Below, one piece after another: positions 47,743-58,340 of a stretch of DNA of 64,000 bases (its first letter is position 1; every line of letters starts with the position of its first letter). The translations under genes and the position numbers were made by a program. The notes below the pieces were generated by a model. It was not told the DNA's origin, did no database searches, and saw only the letters and a program-made list of their open reading frames with translations. The DNA is from Rhizopus arrhizus (taxonomy: Eukaryota; Mucoromycota; Mucoromycetes; Mucorales; Rhizopodaceae): assembly GCA_024220505.1 (NCBI GenBank), contig JAKZZE010000005.1, positions 2,130,501 to 2,194,500 of the forward strand. The letters run 5' to 3'.

Positions 47743-49014
47743 CTACTGTTGCCCTGTTAACTGAGCTTTAGCAGAACTTCTAGTGTCGTTTCGGTGACAT
47801 TTGATCAATTTTTGCTTTTCTTTTGCAGAATGACTTGTATTGGTTGACATCTCTTCTTCTGTGCCTACTTTCATGGACAAACCACATTCATATGGTGCAT
47901 GTTTTGAGGCAGGAGTACCATTGCGTGGTTGGGGATCAAAAGGTACCCGCACTTTCTCTACATCCATGCTAGAGATCTCATGATTGTTTAAATCATTTTC
48001 GGATAGGTCATCCAGTGTCATGATAAGCGCTATGCTCAATTCCTCTGTCTCCTTTGTATCCTCGCCAGGTGTGTGAACTATTATAGCATCTTCGAAAGTG
48101 TTGTTTTCATTAGACATCTGTACCTCTATAAGATAATTGTCCAGTTCCTCTTGTTCCGTTATAGGTAATGTAGTGCAGTAGCGTACAGTGTGCCCTCTAA
48201 TTCCACAGCTAGAGCGGATCTGTTTGGCTAGAGATGAGCAAGCAGCACGAATGTGTCCAGACTTTCTACAGTAGTAGCATACAGGGGAGGCTCCCTTAAA
48301 TGATGCAGGCACATAAGTATCCCAAGCTGTTAGGTAGAGCATTCGATCAAGTGGGCGGATAGTTAAGGAGTCACCCAAGGTGTCTTTGGATGGTGTGGAG
48401 ACATCCATTAATATGGACAGTTTGTCTTCAAAATAGCCACCACGGAGTAATTGCTTTATTTGACAAACTCTTCCATAATGTCTAAGAGAGAGCAAAAGTT
48501 CTTCAAGCAATTTATCTGCAAAAGATCCATTTGTACTCTAATCAGATTTTTGGGTTGGTCTCCTTCAGACGGGACGGCCTTGATCACGACATTTTTGTGG
48601 GTAATGCCTAGATTGATCGCTTTGTCCATAGCTACAGCTTCTCGAAATTTAGCTTCGATCAAACTGTCCTTATGGTTTTGACGATGGTCATATTTGCTGA
48701 TGTTACGGAAGCTATGTACAGCTCCGATCTGATCTTTGATACATTTGTATGCCTGGGTGTAAGGGTCAAGTAGCGATGTTGGAAAAGAGAACAAAACTGA
48801 GCCAGGAGTCAGAGTTTGTTGTACGGCTGATTGAGCTTTCTGCGCTAGAAGAAGACGAGAAATGTCGGAAATATCATAAATTATTTTAGATGTGATAAAT
48901 TTGCGAGGGTCATTGGTAACATCACGGCGCTGTATGGGCGTGACGAATTTGGCTTTATGGCCTCGAGCTACTACATCGCTCTAGGATATTTTATTTCTAG
49001 AGTCAGGTTCTGTC
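47743..49014 (-). pseudogene. Old LINE, ORF1 (nucleic-acid-binding)
   Basis: The frame opens MTEPDSRNKIS at 49014 and hits a stop ten codons on. It then runs to LLDIMEEFVK, shifts, and continues to 47743 with YCRKSGHIRAAC (CCHC zinc knuckle) and a degenerate second knuckle (CGIRGHTVRYC). This is the gag-like first protein of the same LINE as the feature at 44850-47710. An A/T-tract (about 49051-49067) precedes the start. Confidence 0.75.
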
Positions 49015-49240
49015 ATCTTTTTGTACCAAAGACTTTATTACAATAAGATCTTTTTTTTTTTTTTTTTATTTTCTGAGAATAAAACGCGGCTGGAAAGCCT
49101 ATAATCACATTCGACGTCGGAGTGGAGCCAACGGCAATTGTGTAAGGAACAACACGCAATAAAAAATTATTCATGCAAATCTTAAAAACGTAACTCACCA
49201 ATTAAGTCATCCTATACTCCTAGAAGAGTTTATTTGTTAA

Positions 49241-49567
49241 CTATGGATGTTCTAGTATACCTATTGTTAACGCAAATACTTCGAAATTAGTTTTATGGAG
49301 CTTATTATATGATTTGTTAGCTGGTCTTTGTGTTTTGTTCGATTTTTGTAGTGTCTTACATTCATTCCAAAAAAGTAGAATTGCAATTTCATTATTTTTA
49401 TTATATTTTTGCTTTACTTTTGCTTTGACATCATTAGTCAATTTAAATGACTTCCCTCCGCTACAGTTACAAGTAACTTCAATCTCACAAAGGGAGAACC
49501 AGATGGTAGGAAGAAGGATGCAATGGACTGTTTCTTCAAGCCAGAGAGAAGAGAAAGAAGGAACCAA
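49241..49567 (-). other. 108-aa open frame in duplication copy B
   Basis: The longer partner of 10594-10794 (contains VTCNCSGGKSFKLTNDVK). No domain recognised. The reading frame is broken in copy A, so function is doubtful. Confidence 0.25.
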
Positions 49568-50689
49568 ACAGGAACTAAATAACTTGGGTAGTCAACTAAA
49601 AAAGGACGAGGGAGGTTGAAGTTAAAAGCTTGAAGGTGTGAAATGCAAATGGATCTTACAATAATTTATTAGCAAGAACAAGAAAAAAATAAGTAAAGAT
49701 ATGGATAAACGAACAGTCTAAAGATTCCTAATAGGACCAAAAAGAAAAAAAAAGGACAGAAGGGAGTACGAAAGAACTTGTGAAGAAATTACCGTTTGGG
49801 ATCACTGTTTAATTCACTTGCATTACTTTTAATCCTTTTATTCATTGCTGAGTTTAATAGACATTGTTTTTATCCATAAAAAGAAAGATCTCAGATCGTC
49901 CACTCGGGTTTTTGGGAATTTCTGTCCGACATTAGTATCGGTCATTTCATTCCTTTTTACCCGTGTCTACATATTTTTACCTTTGATCCCATCAAGGACT
50001 TTTTAGTCTCTATTTCTCTAAGGTTTAACCCGGACGAAATAGGTGTACAATAAGACATCAGATGTTCAATTAGACTTTAATTTATTTGTAAATAAAATCT
50101 TATAACATGCACCCATCATTTTTTGTATGAAGGTTTTGTTCTAGTGCCACCACTAGATGAGTAACATTATAAATTAAAAATAGATTATAACAATAGAATA
50201 ATTATTAAGATGTTGAATTATGAGATCTATATTTTTCTGTTGCTGCAGATTTCCTTAGTCTATTCGTCCAAGTAACACTGTGGCTCTTGCTGCTGCTTCA
50301 TTTGACCAGAAGCGTGAATACAATTTACATCATATTAATTCGGACCCTAAACTGTATTGTTATATTTCAAAGCGTAATTTGTACTGATCTCTCTCATCAT
50401 TACAGAATGAAAAAGTTCAAGAACCTTATCGATCACTTAGTTTATTTGTTAGTTTTATTAACTGGGGGTATTAACATGCATATTCTATAAACTAAATGCA
50501 TAAATGACATTTGAAGAAGCGAAACTACATTAAAACTGTTGTCGGAGGTAAGCCTTTCTTAGATTTAAGGTATCAAGAACAGTTTGTGAGGCCTGCTGGT
50601 TTGTAATTTTTTTTTGATTTGTAATCAAATCAATATAAATACCAAGGATTTAACCTGCCTCACTAAAGACCAAAATATAACTTATCAAT

Positions 50690-51634
50690 ATGGCTCCCAC
50701 TATTCTTGTCATCGGCGCAACCGGCAACACTGGTAAGGGTGTTGTCTATAACCTTCCTAAATTACTTGCATCAAAGGGTAACAATTATCGAATCCTTGGT
50801 CTGACCCGCTCCTTGAATAATCCTACTTCCCAGAAGCTTGCCAAGTTACCACTTGTGGAAATGCAAGAGAAAGACTGGACCACAATCGACGCTAATTGGC
50901 TCAAGGAACAAGAAGTGGTTAAAGCATATGTTGCACCATACGCCTTGCCACAGCAATTTGTGGACGAATCTGCGCTTTATGTTGCCATGCTGCAAGCCGG
51001 AGTCAAGTATGTGGTGAAACTTTCCACAAGTTCAGACCGCGTAAGCCCTTCCAGCCAAATCTTCTATGGCCGTGCGCACTGGGCACTTGAGAACCAGCTG
51101 AGTCAACCAGAGTTCAAGAGCTTACAGTGGACCTCTCTTCAGGCAAACCTTTTCACTAGCATTTTGACCGATTCTATCGTGGATTGGATTAAGCAGTACC
51201 AAAAGACTGGAAATCAAGGGGTATTGAAAACTGTGCTGGCCGCTGATGTTCCTGTTGGGGTTATTGATCCAGAGGAAGTAGGCAAGATCGGAGCTCATCT
51301 CCTAGCCCTTGATGACCCTACTCCACATAATCAAGCCAGATACATTCTTAGCGGACCAGAGGACATTACCGGAAGACGTTTGGTGGAAACAGTCGAACAG
51401 TACGCTGGTGTCAAAGTGCAAGATGTAGAATATAAGGATGTAAGTTGGGTCAAACACTTGAATACGGCTGGCGGTTGCCCAGAAAAATATTTTCCGTCTT
51501 TTTTTGCTAGCTGTGAAGTTTTGTGGCAGGATAAGTGCTCACTCTCTGCAACTCCAACCAGCAAGGAAATCATCGAACTTTCCCCTCCAAAGCACACGAT
51601 CGCTGATGTTTTGAAAGCTATAATGGAAGCATAA
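50690..51634 (+). CDS. NmrA-like NAD(P)-binding protein, copy B
   Basis: Single-exon, 314 aa, opening MAPTILVIGATGNTGKGVVY. It is the inverted-duplication paralogue of 8420-9364, with about 29 amino-acid differences and no length change. The dinucleotide-binding loop, GPEDITGRRLVE and the C-terminal HTIADVLKAIMEA are unchanged. Changes cluster toward the C-terminal domain (SFFASCEVLW against SILAGCEALW). Both copies have kept open frames over 945 nt, which suggests both are or were recently functional. Cofactor NAD(P)H is predicted; substrate unknown. Confidence 0.85.
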   Translation: MAPTILVIGATGNTGKGVVYNLPKLLASKGNNYRILGLTRSLNNPTSQKLAKLPLVEMQEKDWTTIDANWLKEQEVVKAYVAPYALPQQFVDESALYVAMLQAGVKYVVKLSTSSDRVSPSSQIFYGRAHWALENQLSQPEFKSLQWTSLQANLFTSILTDSIVDWIKQYQKTGNQGVLKTVLAADVPVGVIDPEEVGKIGAHLLALDDPTPHNQARYILSGPEDITGRRLVETVEQYAGVKVQDVEYKDVSWVKHLNTAGGCPEKYFPSFFASCEVLWQDKCSLSATPTSKEIIELSPPKHTIADVLKAIMEA

Positions 51635-51800
51635 ATGTTGATCCTCAGCAAGAACGATTTCTGCTCCTTTACAAAGTCCTTACTGAATGTATGACAAAAT
51701 AAATGGACTAGTTTTTAAATAAATGAATATATAAATTGGCTTTCTTTTAATGAATTTTCCCATATAAACTTTTCCTTTCACACACTGGGCTTTATGATTT

Positions 51801-51805
<5 letters not shown>

Positions 51806-51838
<33 letters not shown>
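51806..51838. repeat. T33 homopolymer at the duplication edge
   Basis: An uninterrupted T33 run separates duplication copy B from the Tc1-like transposase relic. It may be the A tail of an inserted retroelement on the opposite strand. Confidence 0.6.
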
Positions 51839-51864
51839 CGAAAAAAGCTATATAGTAAATCAAA

Positions 51865-52452
51865 ATGAATCAGTTTATACTTGAAGATGATAAAGGGAAA
51901 ATGATCAATGAAGATGGTAATGAATTTTCTGTGCTTTAAATGGAAGTTAGTGATTCTAATTTCCCACTTGGATATATGATGAGTAGCTCGACCGTAAACA
52001 TCCTGAGAGACCAAAAGGCGAACGAATTGAAGCAAATAAAGTAAAAAACGACAATTCTTTCGATAATGATGCTTCAACCCTCAGAACGCATCGCAGGTAT
52101 AAAACAGAAGATACAGAGTACTTTTTTTCTTGTAAATGAAAAGGTATATCTGTTCGCGGCAGAGTGAAACATTCAAAGATTCCTTCAAACACTGCTTTTA
52201 ACTGATAAAAAAAGTGTTGAAGCGTTGGACGACTTTGTTGAGTGGAGAAAACCTGAAAGTGGAAGACTTGTTGGCAGACCTCCGAAGCTAATCGATGCTC
52301 ATCCTGAATATCTAGTAAAGCTAGTAGACGATAATGATACAGAATTGACTCTTGATCAGATGATGGAAAACTTGACCGGGTTTATGGGATTGCAAATTTC
52401 AAAGTCAGCTTTTCATGAATTTGCCAGAACAAAATGCAGAATCAGTTGTAAA
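51865..52452 (+). pseudogene. Tc1/mariner-like transposase, 5' half (split by the intact LINE)
   Basis: Several short in-phase segments (NQFILEDDKGKMINEDGN; FLVNEKVYLF) lead into an open frame EWRKPESGRLVGRPPKLIDA and TLDQMMENLTGFMGLQISKS. This is the helix-turn-helix and linker of a Tc1-type transposase with the usual GRPPKL-like hinge. It is cut at 52452 by a LINE; the gene resumes at 57659. In-frame stops upstream (51938, 52050, 52165) show it was decaying. Confidence 0.7.
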
Positions 52453-52454
52453 TC

Positions 52455-53795
52455 ATGGTTCTTCCCGACAATAATACTTTTGATCAGAACAGTGGCTTAG
52501 CCGAGCCACCCTCTTTGACATCTAAGGCAACATTGTCTACATCCTCTTCAACCAAGCGATCTTGGGCACAGGTGGTGACCAAAAACCGTAAATCACTTCT
52601 ACTTTCTTCGACAACAACTCCTTCAACATCTGCATCTGACGCAATTAACATGAAAGGATCAGCAGTTTCTAAGACGAGTATCTGGCGCCCTGGCCATGGC
52701 CCAGGCAGTGTATTTGTCGACATGACTGGACGAAAAGAATCCAAAGTTGAATTTCTAAGCTTAATTGCTAAACAGTACCCCTCTAGAGTGGGTGTTATCA
52801 CTCAACAAGTGGGTTCTATGAAGTTTGCTGAGATTAATTTTGATCCCGATGATACAGCTTTGAACGACTTTTTAACCAATGGTATTAAGTTTGCCGATAA
52901 TTCAATCATCATTCCATGCAGGGCACTTGATAGCCAGATGGAAGTGATCCGTCTTCGTCTTTCCAATTTACCTTTTATGGGCGAAAGTGCTTTATTAGAA
53001 GGTTTACAAAAAAGCTTAAAAGTTTATGGAGAAATTCTTGATGTAGGGATCCTGTTAGAACCTACTACCCGTACTTATATGTGTACCGGTTATGCGGTTC
53101 TTAATGTTTCTGCTCAACATACTAAGTTTAAACAATTGACGCATCTCATCCCTTGGGATGAAAAGCGTGAACAAGGTTTTTATGCAGTTTGGAACCAAAT
53201 GCCTCATTATTGTCGTTATTGTCATGAGGAAGGGCATGTGGTAGTGGACTGTCCTAAGCGTCGTGCTAGAGCCTCCTGTTGGAATTGTGGTATTGATGGT
53301 CATATAGCTGCTTCATGTACTCGTGATAAGCCATCTAAGCGAGCTCGTAAACGACCAGAAACTAATGTTGCTATTCAACCATCTGTTGAAGAGGCCTCTA
53401 CTTTACTCGCCACCACCGAATATCCCGAAACTACGGACGCACCCACGATAGACATAGATACTTGCCCCAATGTCGAAAATCAAGTTCATCCCGATGAGGC
53501 CCTCCCTCACAATCCACCAGTTGTACTTCCCACTCCTATTATAACTAGTCCATCTTCCACTACGGTATCTCCTGGCAAGACAGGGCCCAAGCGTAGTCGG
53601 CCGCATGCTGCACAAAAGCCTTACGAACGTCCTGTAACTCGATCTCAATCAGCTCCTCCTAAAGAACCCATCTATGTACCATCTGTTAGCATACAAGTCG
53701 GTCAAACTGACACCATGCTTACTGACTCTCCTATGGACTCTTCCTCATCCGCCATTCAAGCGGATGCAGGACCTACTACTCCCATGCTACAATAA
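52455..53795 (+). CDS. LINE ORF1: gag-like nucleic-acid-binding protein
   Basis: 446 aa starting MVLPDNNTFDQNSGLAEP only 2 bp after the element's 5' boundary. The middle is a globular segment (FAEINFDPDDTALNDFLTNG, LSNLPFMGESALLEGLQKSL) resembling the RRM-like fold of LINE ORF1 proteins. Two CCHC knuckles follow: CRYCHEEGHVVVDC and CWNCGIDGHIAASC (about residues 254-285). The C-terminal third is Pro/Thr/Ser-rich and probably disordered. It should coat the LINE RNA. The stop TAA (53793-53795) lies one base before the ORF2 ATG. Confidence 0.88.
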   Translation: MVLPDNNTFDQNSGLAEPPSLTSKATLSTSSSTKRSWAQVVTKNRKSLLLSSTTTPSTSASDAINMKGSAVSKTSIWRPGHGPGSVFVDMTGRKESKVEFLSLIAKQYPSRVGVITQQVGSMKFAEINFDPDDTALNDFLTNGIKFADNSIIIPCRALDSQMEVIRLRLSNLPFMGESALLEGLQKSLKVYGEILDVGILLEPTTRTYMCTGYAVLNVSAQHTKFKQLTHLIPWDEKREQGFYAVWNQMPHYCRYCHEEGHVVVDCPKRRARASCWNCGIDGHIAASCTRDKPSKRARKRPETNVAIQPSVEEASTLLATTEYPETTDAPTIDIDTCPNVENQVHPDEALPHNPPVVLPTPIITSPSSTTVSPGKTGPKRSRPHAAQKPYERPVTRSQSAPPKEPIYVPSVSIQVGQTDTMLTDSPMDSSSSAIQADAGPTTPMLQ

Positions 53796-53796
53796 T

Positions 53797-56700
53797 ATGA
53801 GTAATAAGTCTCAACGCTTATTGCTGCATATTGCTTCATTGAACTGCCACAGTTTAGTGAAGTCCAATAATCCAAAAAAACAATCACAATTTATACGATA
53901 CTTACGCTCCTTAAAATTTGACATTATGACATTCCAAGAAACACATGTTTCAGATAATACACTTTCTATAATCGATACTCAATTTCAAGCCCGCTATTCT
54001 TTGTGGACTCGTCACTGTGGTATTGTCTCTTTCAGTCCTTCCTTTATATTCTCTGATAACTTGGTCCCTGAAAACGATCGAATTATCCTGACAAAAGTCA
54101 AGCATCCTTACAATGCATTTGAACCTTTCTGGTTGCTTGTACTCTATGCCCCCGCCACTTCAGGTCAACAACGCCAACAGTTCTTTGATAATGTCCTTGA
54201 ATTATTACACAATCAAGATCTAGATATCAACCTCGATCGTCTCTTCATTACTGGAGACTTCAACTACTCTTATTTACGTCCTCATTTATCATCACAGACC
54301 TCACTTCAATGGGTTTCTTTCTTGAATGATCATTTTTATAACGCCTTAATGAACGATGATCTTCATGAGATCCCTACTTTTAGGAGGAATGAAATTACTT
54401 ACTCTACAATTGACTATATCTTTGTCAATCAGGCATTTCGTACTCAAGTTATCGAAAGCAATTTACATAAGCTGGATGTATCCTGGACTGACCACTCTTT
54501 GCTCTCGGTTACCTGCTGCCTTGGTCCCTCACCCTCGGGTCCTGGTTTATGGCGGGGAAACCCACTTCTGGCTCGCAAGCCTGCTTATCAACAATATCTT
54601 CGGCAACATCTAGATGATATCCTGTTGAAAATACCTTCCGGATGGAATGCTCAAAAGAAATGGGACTTTGTCAAGCAACAAGTCAAGAAAGTGACACGTA
54701 CTTTTGCGATTGATTATAGCGATTGGCGAAAAAAGATGATTCGACAATTACAGAGCGACAGAAATAGGTTTTTACGTAGCAAACCGTCACTGGATGCTCG
54801 TTTGCAACATCTCACTATTCTGGATCAACAAATAGCATCACTGCAACAAGAACTTTCGGAAACCCTTGCCCTCAAGGCTAACGTCCGTTGGCAGGAAGCA
54901 GGTGAGAAATCAGTCAAATATTTGAAGAATCTTTATCGCCAACGTACTGTTGAGCAGCACATCACCACTCTACGGCCGAATGATTCTACAGACCCAGTAG
55001 AGAGTATTGATCGGATGCTACCCATTGCTCAACATTTCTATCAATCTCTATTTACCACTGATCCGGTCGATGACTATCAAATAGAACACTACCTTGATGA
55101 CATTCACGATTTGCCTCAATTGACTGACGATCACACAGACCACCTACTGGAGCCGATCACCATTGAGGAAATCATTCATGAGACAGCTCGAGTAGAAAAT
55201 AAAGTCAGCAGCCCTGGGGAAGATGGTCTTGGTTATGCTTTCCTATATCAACTATTCCGATATCCCCCTTTACAAGACCTGGTATTGGAAGTTTACAATC
55301 AAGCACTCAACTCAAAAAAATTCCCTAAATCATGGCAAGAATTGAGGGTAAGATTACTAGCAAAAAAAGGTGACTTAACCAGTTTGAAAAATTGGCGACC
55401 TATTTCTCTGATCAATTGCGATGCCAAAATCTACACACGGATCATCAATTCTAGAATGAGACAAGTTATCTCTTCCATTATCAATCGTTGTCAAACGGGT
55501 TTTATGCCAAACCGTTTTATTGCAGAGAATGGGCTGGTCCTTAATATAGTTATGGAGCATGCTCGACGGTGTAATCGAAATGACATTGCGCTTCTCTTGG
55601 ATCAGGAGAAAGCATATGACCGAGTACATCCTTCTTATTTACGAGCTGTCATGCTGAAATTCGGCTTTCCTTTGGTCTTGGTAAACTCTATTATTGGGCT
55701 CTTCTTTGGTAATAGGGTCCGGATCAACATTAATGGGCACTTTACAAATGAAATTCACCAATACCGTGGACTTCGTCAGGGTGATCCGTTATCACCACTA
55801 CTGTTCAACCTTGCCTTAGAACCATTCTTACGGCATATCATTCAAGATAACTCCTTCCTTGGTTTCTCCTTTGCCCCACTGTCTCTAAACATATCTCCGC
55901 CACCAGCTTTGAAGGTACTGGCATACGCCGATGATGTCTGTGTTTTTCTTTCCTCTCCTGAAGATTTTGTGCGGGTGCAATACCACCTCCACATATACGG
56001 TCAAGTCTCCAATGCTAAAGTTAACCTATCGAAGACTGAGGCGATTTTTTTGAATGGTTGTGCTTCTCCATCCTGGCAGCAAATGTTATTACAACATCAG
56101 GTTGTCAAATGGCATGATCACACTAAACCACAGCCACTTCGTTATCTTGGATTCCCTGTTATCCAATCTATAGCTCAACGTAGATACGTGGAAGAACATC
56201 TATTACAAAATGTGAAAACTCAATGTGGACTATATTCCCAACGGCAATTGTCTATTCGAGGACGCGTGATTTTAGCTAACACACTGATATTGTCTAAATT
56301 ATGGTACTCCTTACGCGTAGTGTCATTGCCCAAACATTTCTTTAAGCAAATCCGTTCTATAATTTATCAGTTTATTATGAAAGGGATTAAACCTGGATTT
56401 CAGTACGCTCATCTGTGTCAACCTATCATCAAAGGAGGCCTTGGTTTACTGGATCCTATGATTCAACATCGATGTTTACAATTTCGCTGGTTACGACAAT
56501 TGTTCCAAGATGGCGACCCAGTCTCCTGCAGTCAAGTGTATATGAAAGATTTTGTTCAACGGTTTCATTCCATGGGAACTACTTCCTTGTTGTCCCTCTT
56601 TTTCCCACCGCTGCGTGCAGCTGCTAACATCCATCTTGGTTCGTTTCTGCCTACCATGTATGAGGCTATGGACACCTTTCTCCAGAAGGGCTCCCCTGAT

Positions 56701-57558
56701 GTTTGCTGTAATCCGTCCACTCTGCTGAGTCTACCCTTGTTAGCCTTGTTCTCGGATATCCCCTCAGGTCATTGGTTACTTAGTCATAGCCGCTCAAAAT
56801 TGCAAGCTAACCAATTCTTTACCTACGACCAATCGCTCCATAGAGTTCGCCCTCTACTGCGACCAGACTCTCCGCCATACCCCAGACTATCTGGTCGTCT
56901 GGTGCGAGATTTGCAAAACCGAACTGTCACTCTCAACAACATGACATGGAATTTAATTTTGAACGACTACCCTGATCCGGGCTCCGTTGATGATTTCCCA
57001 TTTGTTTCGTGGTTGACTCGATCCATAGATTGGATATCTTTTCATCCTCAAGACTACCGGCAGACCCAGTCCGACACACTTCTTACCCACCCACTTTCTA
57101 CTTTATCTCCTCTCAAGTGGAAACAATTTTGGTCCTTGAAGATTCTACCTGAAGCTCGAACAATTTGTTTCCGTTTCATATACAACAAGCTTCATTGTAA
57201 CGCATCGGTATCTCGATTTGATCCTACTGTCACTGCTGCCTGTAGCCTATGTCATGATACACTGGAAGACGTTAACCACTTGTTGATCACTTGTTCATTC
57301 AAATGGTCTGTGTGGAAAGGAGTTCTATCCCGATTTGCGCCTTATCTCGAGTTTCGACCCGAAGATATTGAAAGCATTCTGAGAAACTTCAGTCGTTTCG
57401 AATTTATAGATAATTCCCAATTGTTAAGAATCTGTTCACAAGCTCTGTTATACATCTGGCGAGCACACTGGCGCTACATTTTCGATGGAACGCCATTCTT
57501 ACCACAGCAAATTGTTTCAATTATTTTTGAAAAGCTTAATTGTTATCGTCTACATTAA
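53797..57558 (+). CDS. LINE ORF2: APE-type endonuclease plus reverse transcriptase
   Basis: 1253 aa from ATG 53797. The frame is open further upstream, but this ATG directly follows the ORF1 stop and precedes the conserved start LLHIASLNCHSLVK. Endonuclease (about 10-240): FDIMTFQETHVSD, FITGDFNYSYL (GDFN about 153), STIDYIFVNQ and SWTDHSLLSV. RT (about 500-780): NWRPISLINCDAKIYTRIIN, CQTGFMPNRFIAENGL, LLLDQEKAYDRVHPSYLRAV, YRGLRQGDPLSPLLFNLALE and VLAYADDVCVFL (catalytic YADD about 710). The C-terminal zinc-binding tail reads CSLCHDTLEDVNHLLITC (about 1149). No RNase H domain was seen. All catalytic boxes are intact, so target-primed reverse transcription should be possible. Confidence 0.93.
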   Translation: MSNKSQRLLLHIASLNCHSLVKSNNPKKQSQFIRYLRSLKFDIMTFQETHVSDNTLSIIDTQFQARYSLWTRHCGIVSFSPSFIFSDNLVPENDRIILTKVKHPYNAFEPFWLLVLYAPATSGQQRQQFFDNVLELLHNQDLDINLDRLFITGDFNYSYLRPHLSSQTSLQWVSFLNDHFYNALMNDDLHEIPTFRRNEITYSTIDYIFVNQAFRTQVIESNLHKLDVSWTDHSLLSVTCCLGPSPSGPGLWRGNPLLARKPAYQQYLRQHLDDILLKIPSGWNAQKKWDFVKQQVKKVTRTFAIDYSDWRKKMIRQLQSDRNRFLRSKPSLDARLQHLTILDQQIASLQQELSETLALKANVRWQEAGEKSVKYLKNLYRQRTVEQHITTLRPNDSTDPVESIDRMLPIAQHFYQSLFTTDPVDDYQIEHYLDDIHDLPQLTDDHTDHLLEPITIEEIIHETARVENKVSSPGEDGLGYAFLYQLFRYPPLQDLVLEVYNQALNSKKFPKSWQELRVRLLAKKGDLTSLKNWRPISLINCDAKIYTRIINSRMRQVISSIINRCQTGFMPNRFIAENGLVLNIVMEHARRCNRNDIALLLDQEKAYDRVHPSYLRAVMLKFGFPLVLVNSIIGLFFGNRVRININGHFTNEIHQYRGLRQGDPLSPLLFNLALEPFLRHIIQDNSFLGFSFAPLSLNISPPPALKVLAYADDVCVFLSSPEDFVRVQYHLHIYGQVSNAKVNLSKTEAIFLNGCASPSWQQMLLQHQVVKWHDHTKPQPLRYLGFPVIQSIAQRRYVEEHLLQNVKTQCGLYSQRQLSIRGRVILANTLILSKLWYSLRVVSLPKHFFKQIRSIIYQFIMKGIKPGFQYAHLCQPIIKGGLGLLDPMIQHRCLQFRWLRQLFQDGDPVSCSQVYMKDFVQRFHSMGTTSLLSLFFPPLRAAANIHLGSFLPTMYEAMDTFLQKGSPDVCCNPSTLLSLPLLALFSDIPSGHWLLSHSRSKLQANQFFTYDQSLHRVRPLLRPDSPPYPRLSGRLVRDLQNRTVTLNNMTWNLILNDYPDPGSVDDFPFVSWLTRSIDWISFHPQDYRQTQSDTLLTHPLSTLSPLKWKQFWSLKILPEARTICFRFIYNKLHCNASVSRFDPTVTAACSLCHDTLEDVNHLLITCSFKWSVWKGVLSRFAPYLEFRPEDIESILRNFSRFEFIDNSQLLRICSQALLYIWRAHWRYIFDGTPFLPQQIVSIIFEKLNCYRLH

Positions 57559-57629
57559 AAGCATACCACTCAACAAGACGTGTGACTTATAACTAAATTT
57601 TATTAAATAACTCAATAAAATGATATTAC

Positions 57630-57658
<29 letters not shown>

Positions 57659-57660
<2 letters not shown>

Positions 57661-58340
57661 ATCAGTTGTAAAAGAGCTCACTTTCAACCTGAGAAAAGAA
57701 ATAGTCCCGAGAAGATTGAGCAAAGATATAATTGGGTCAAGTGTTGAGAGGATACTGACATGGACTTTGAAAGTAACTGCGTATTCACTGTTGAAGCAGG
57801 CTTTCATATAACATGAAACGATCTTTTCCTTGGTTTCGTTTGGTAACCCGAGCAATCGTAAAAACCCCAAAGACAAAATTGAAAATGACAACAATCCTTG
57901 GGGCCATTTCACCTCTTGGCGTTGTTGATGTAAAGGTAAGAACTCTCAAAGTTTTTCAATCAAAAAAGAGGAAGTTGGAAGGCAATAAAGAAGATAAAGA
58001 AGTTATGATTCAAAACGAACAGTTGGTACAATAACTGGTCATTATTTTAACTTTACTGCGAGTGCTCTGGATATTATGGATCAACATGAAGAGTTTAAAG
58101 GGCATTATCTAATAATGGACAATATACCTATACATAAACACGAGGATGTAAAAGTTTATGTTGAAAGTTGTGGCTATGGCTGCATTCATTTGCCACCCTA
58201 TTCCCCCGAGTTAAACTCTAGGGAACAAATTTGGTCAATATGTAAAAGTAAGTTAAAAAGAGAAGCACTTTTAAAAGAAGAAGCTTTGACTTTATAAGAG
58301 AAGCATGCAACTATGTTCTCATAAGTGACCTAAAAGGTTT
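57659..58340 (+). pseudogene. Tc1/mariner-like transposase, 3' half with DDE core
   Basis: Resumes the gene broken at 52452, starting in the duplicated target (RISCKRAHFQPEKRNSPEKI). The first catalytic region reads CVFTVEAGFHI, where the family has Asp-Glu, so the first Asp is replaced by Val. LGAISPLGVVDVK, then YLIMDNIPIHKHEDVKVYVE (second Asp) and LPPYSPELNSREQIWSICKS (third acidic residue) follow. In-frame stops at about 57748 and 57810 and frame shifts near 57810 and 58030 make it non-functional. It was probably already decaying when the LINE arrived, since mutations occur on both sides. Confidence 0.8.

Larger units (their letters stand above)
49161..51795 (+). repeat. Segmental duplication, copy B (inverted partner at 8258-10875)
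   Basis: Reverse-complement partner of 8258-10875, including promoter and 3' DNA of the NmrA-like gene. It is bounded on the left by a short A/T-tailed unit next to the old LINE and on the right by a T33 tract (51806-51838). Confidence 0.9.
52453..57658 (+). mobile_element. Full-length LINE (non-LTR retrotransposon), apparently intact
   Basis: 5206 bp bounded by a perfect 14-bp target duplication, GAATCAGTTGTAAA, at 52439-52452 and 57659-57672. It ends in an A29 tail (57630-57658) with AATAAA at about 57614. Two open frames (ORF1 gag-like, ORF2 endonuclease-RT) show no breaks. It is inserted in a Tc1/mariner-like transposase gene. Intact frames, flawless target duplication and long A tail indicate a recent insertion. 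Confidence 0.93.

Noticed and set aside
52484..53648. Minus-strand frames within the LINE ORF1
   Set aside because: Antisense shadows of an intact ORF.
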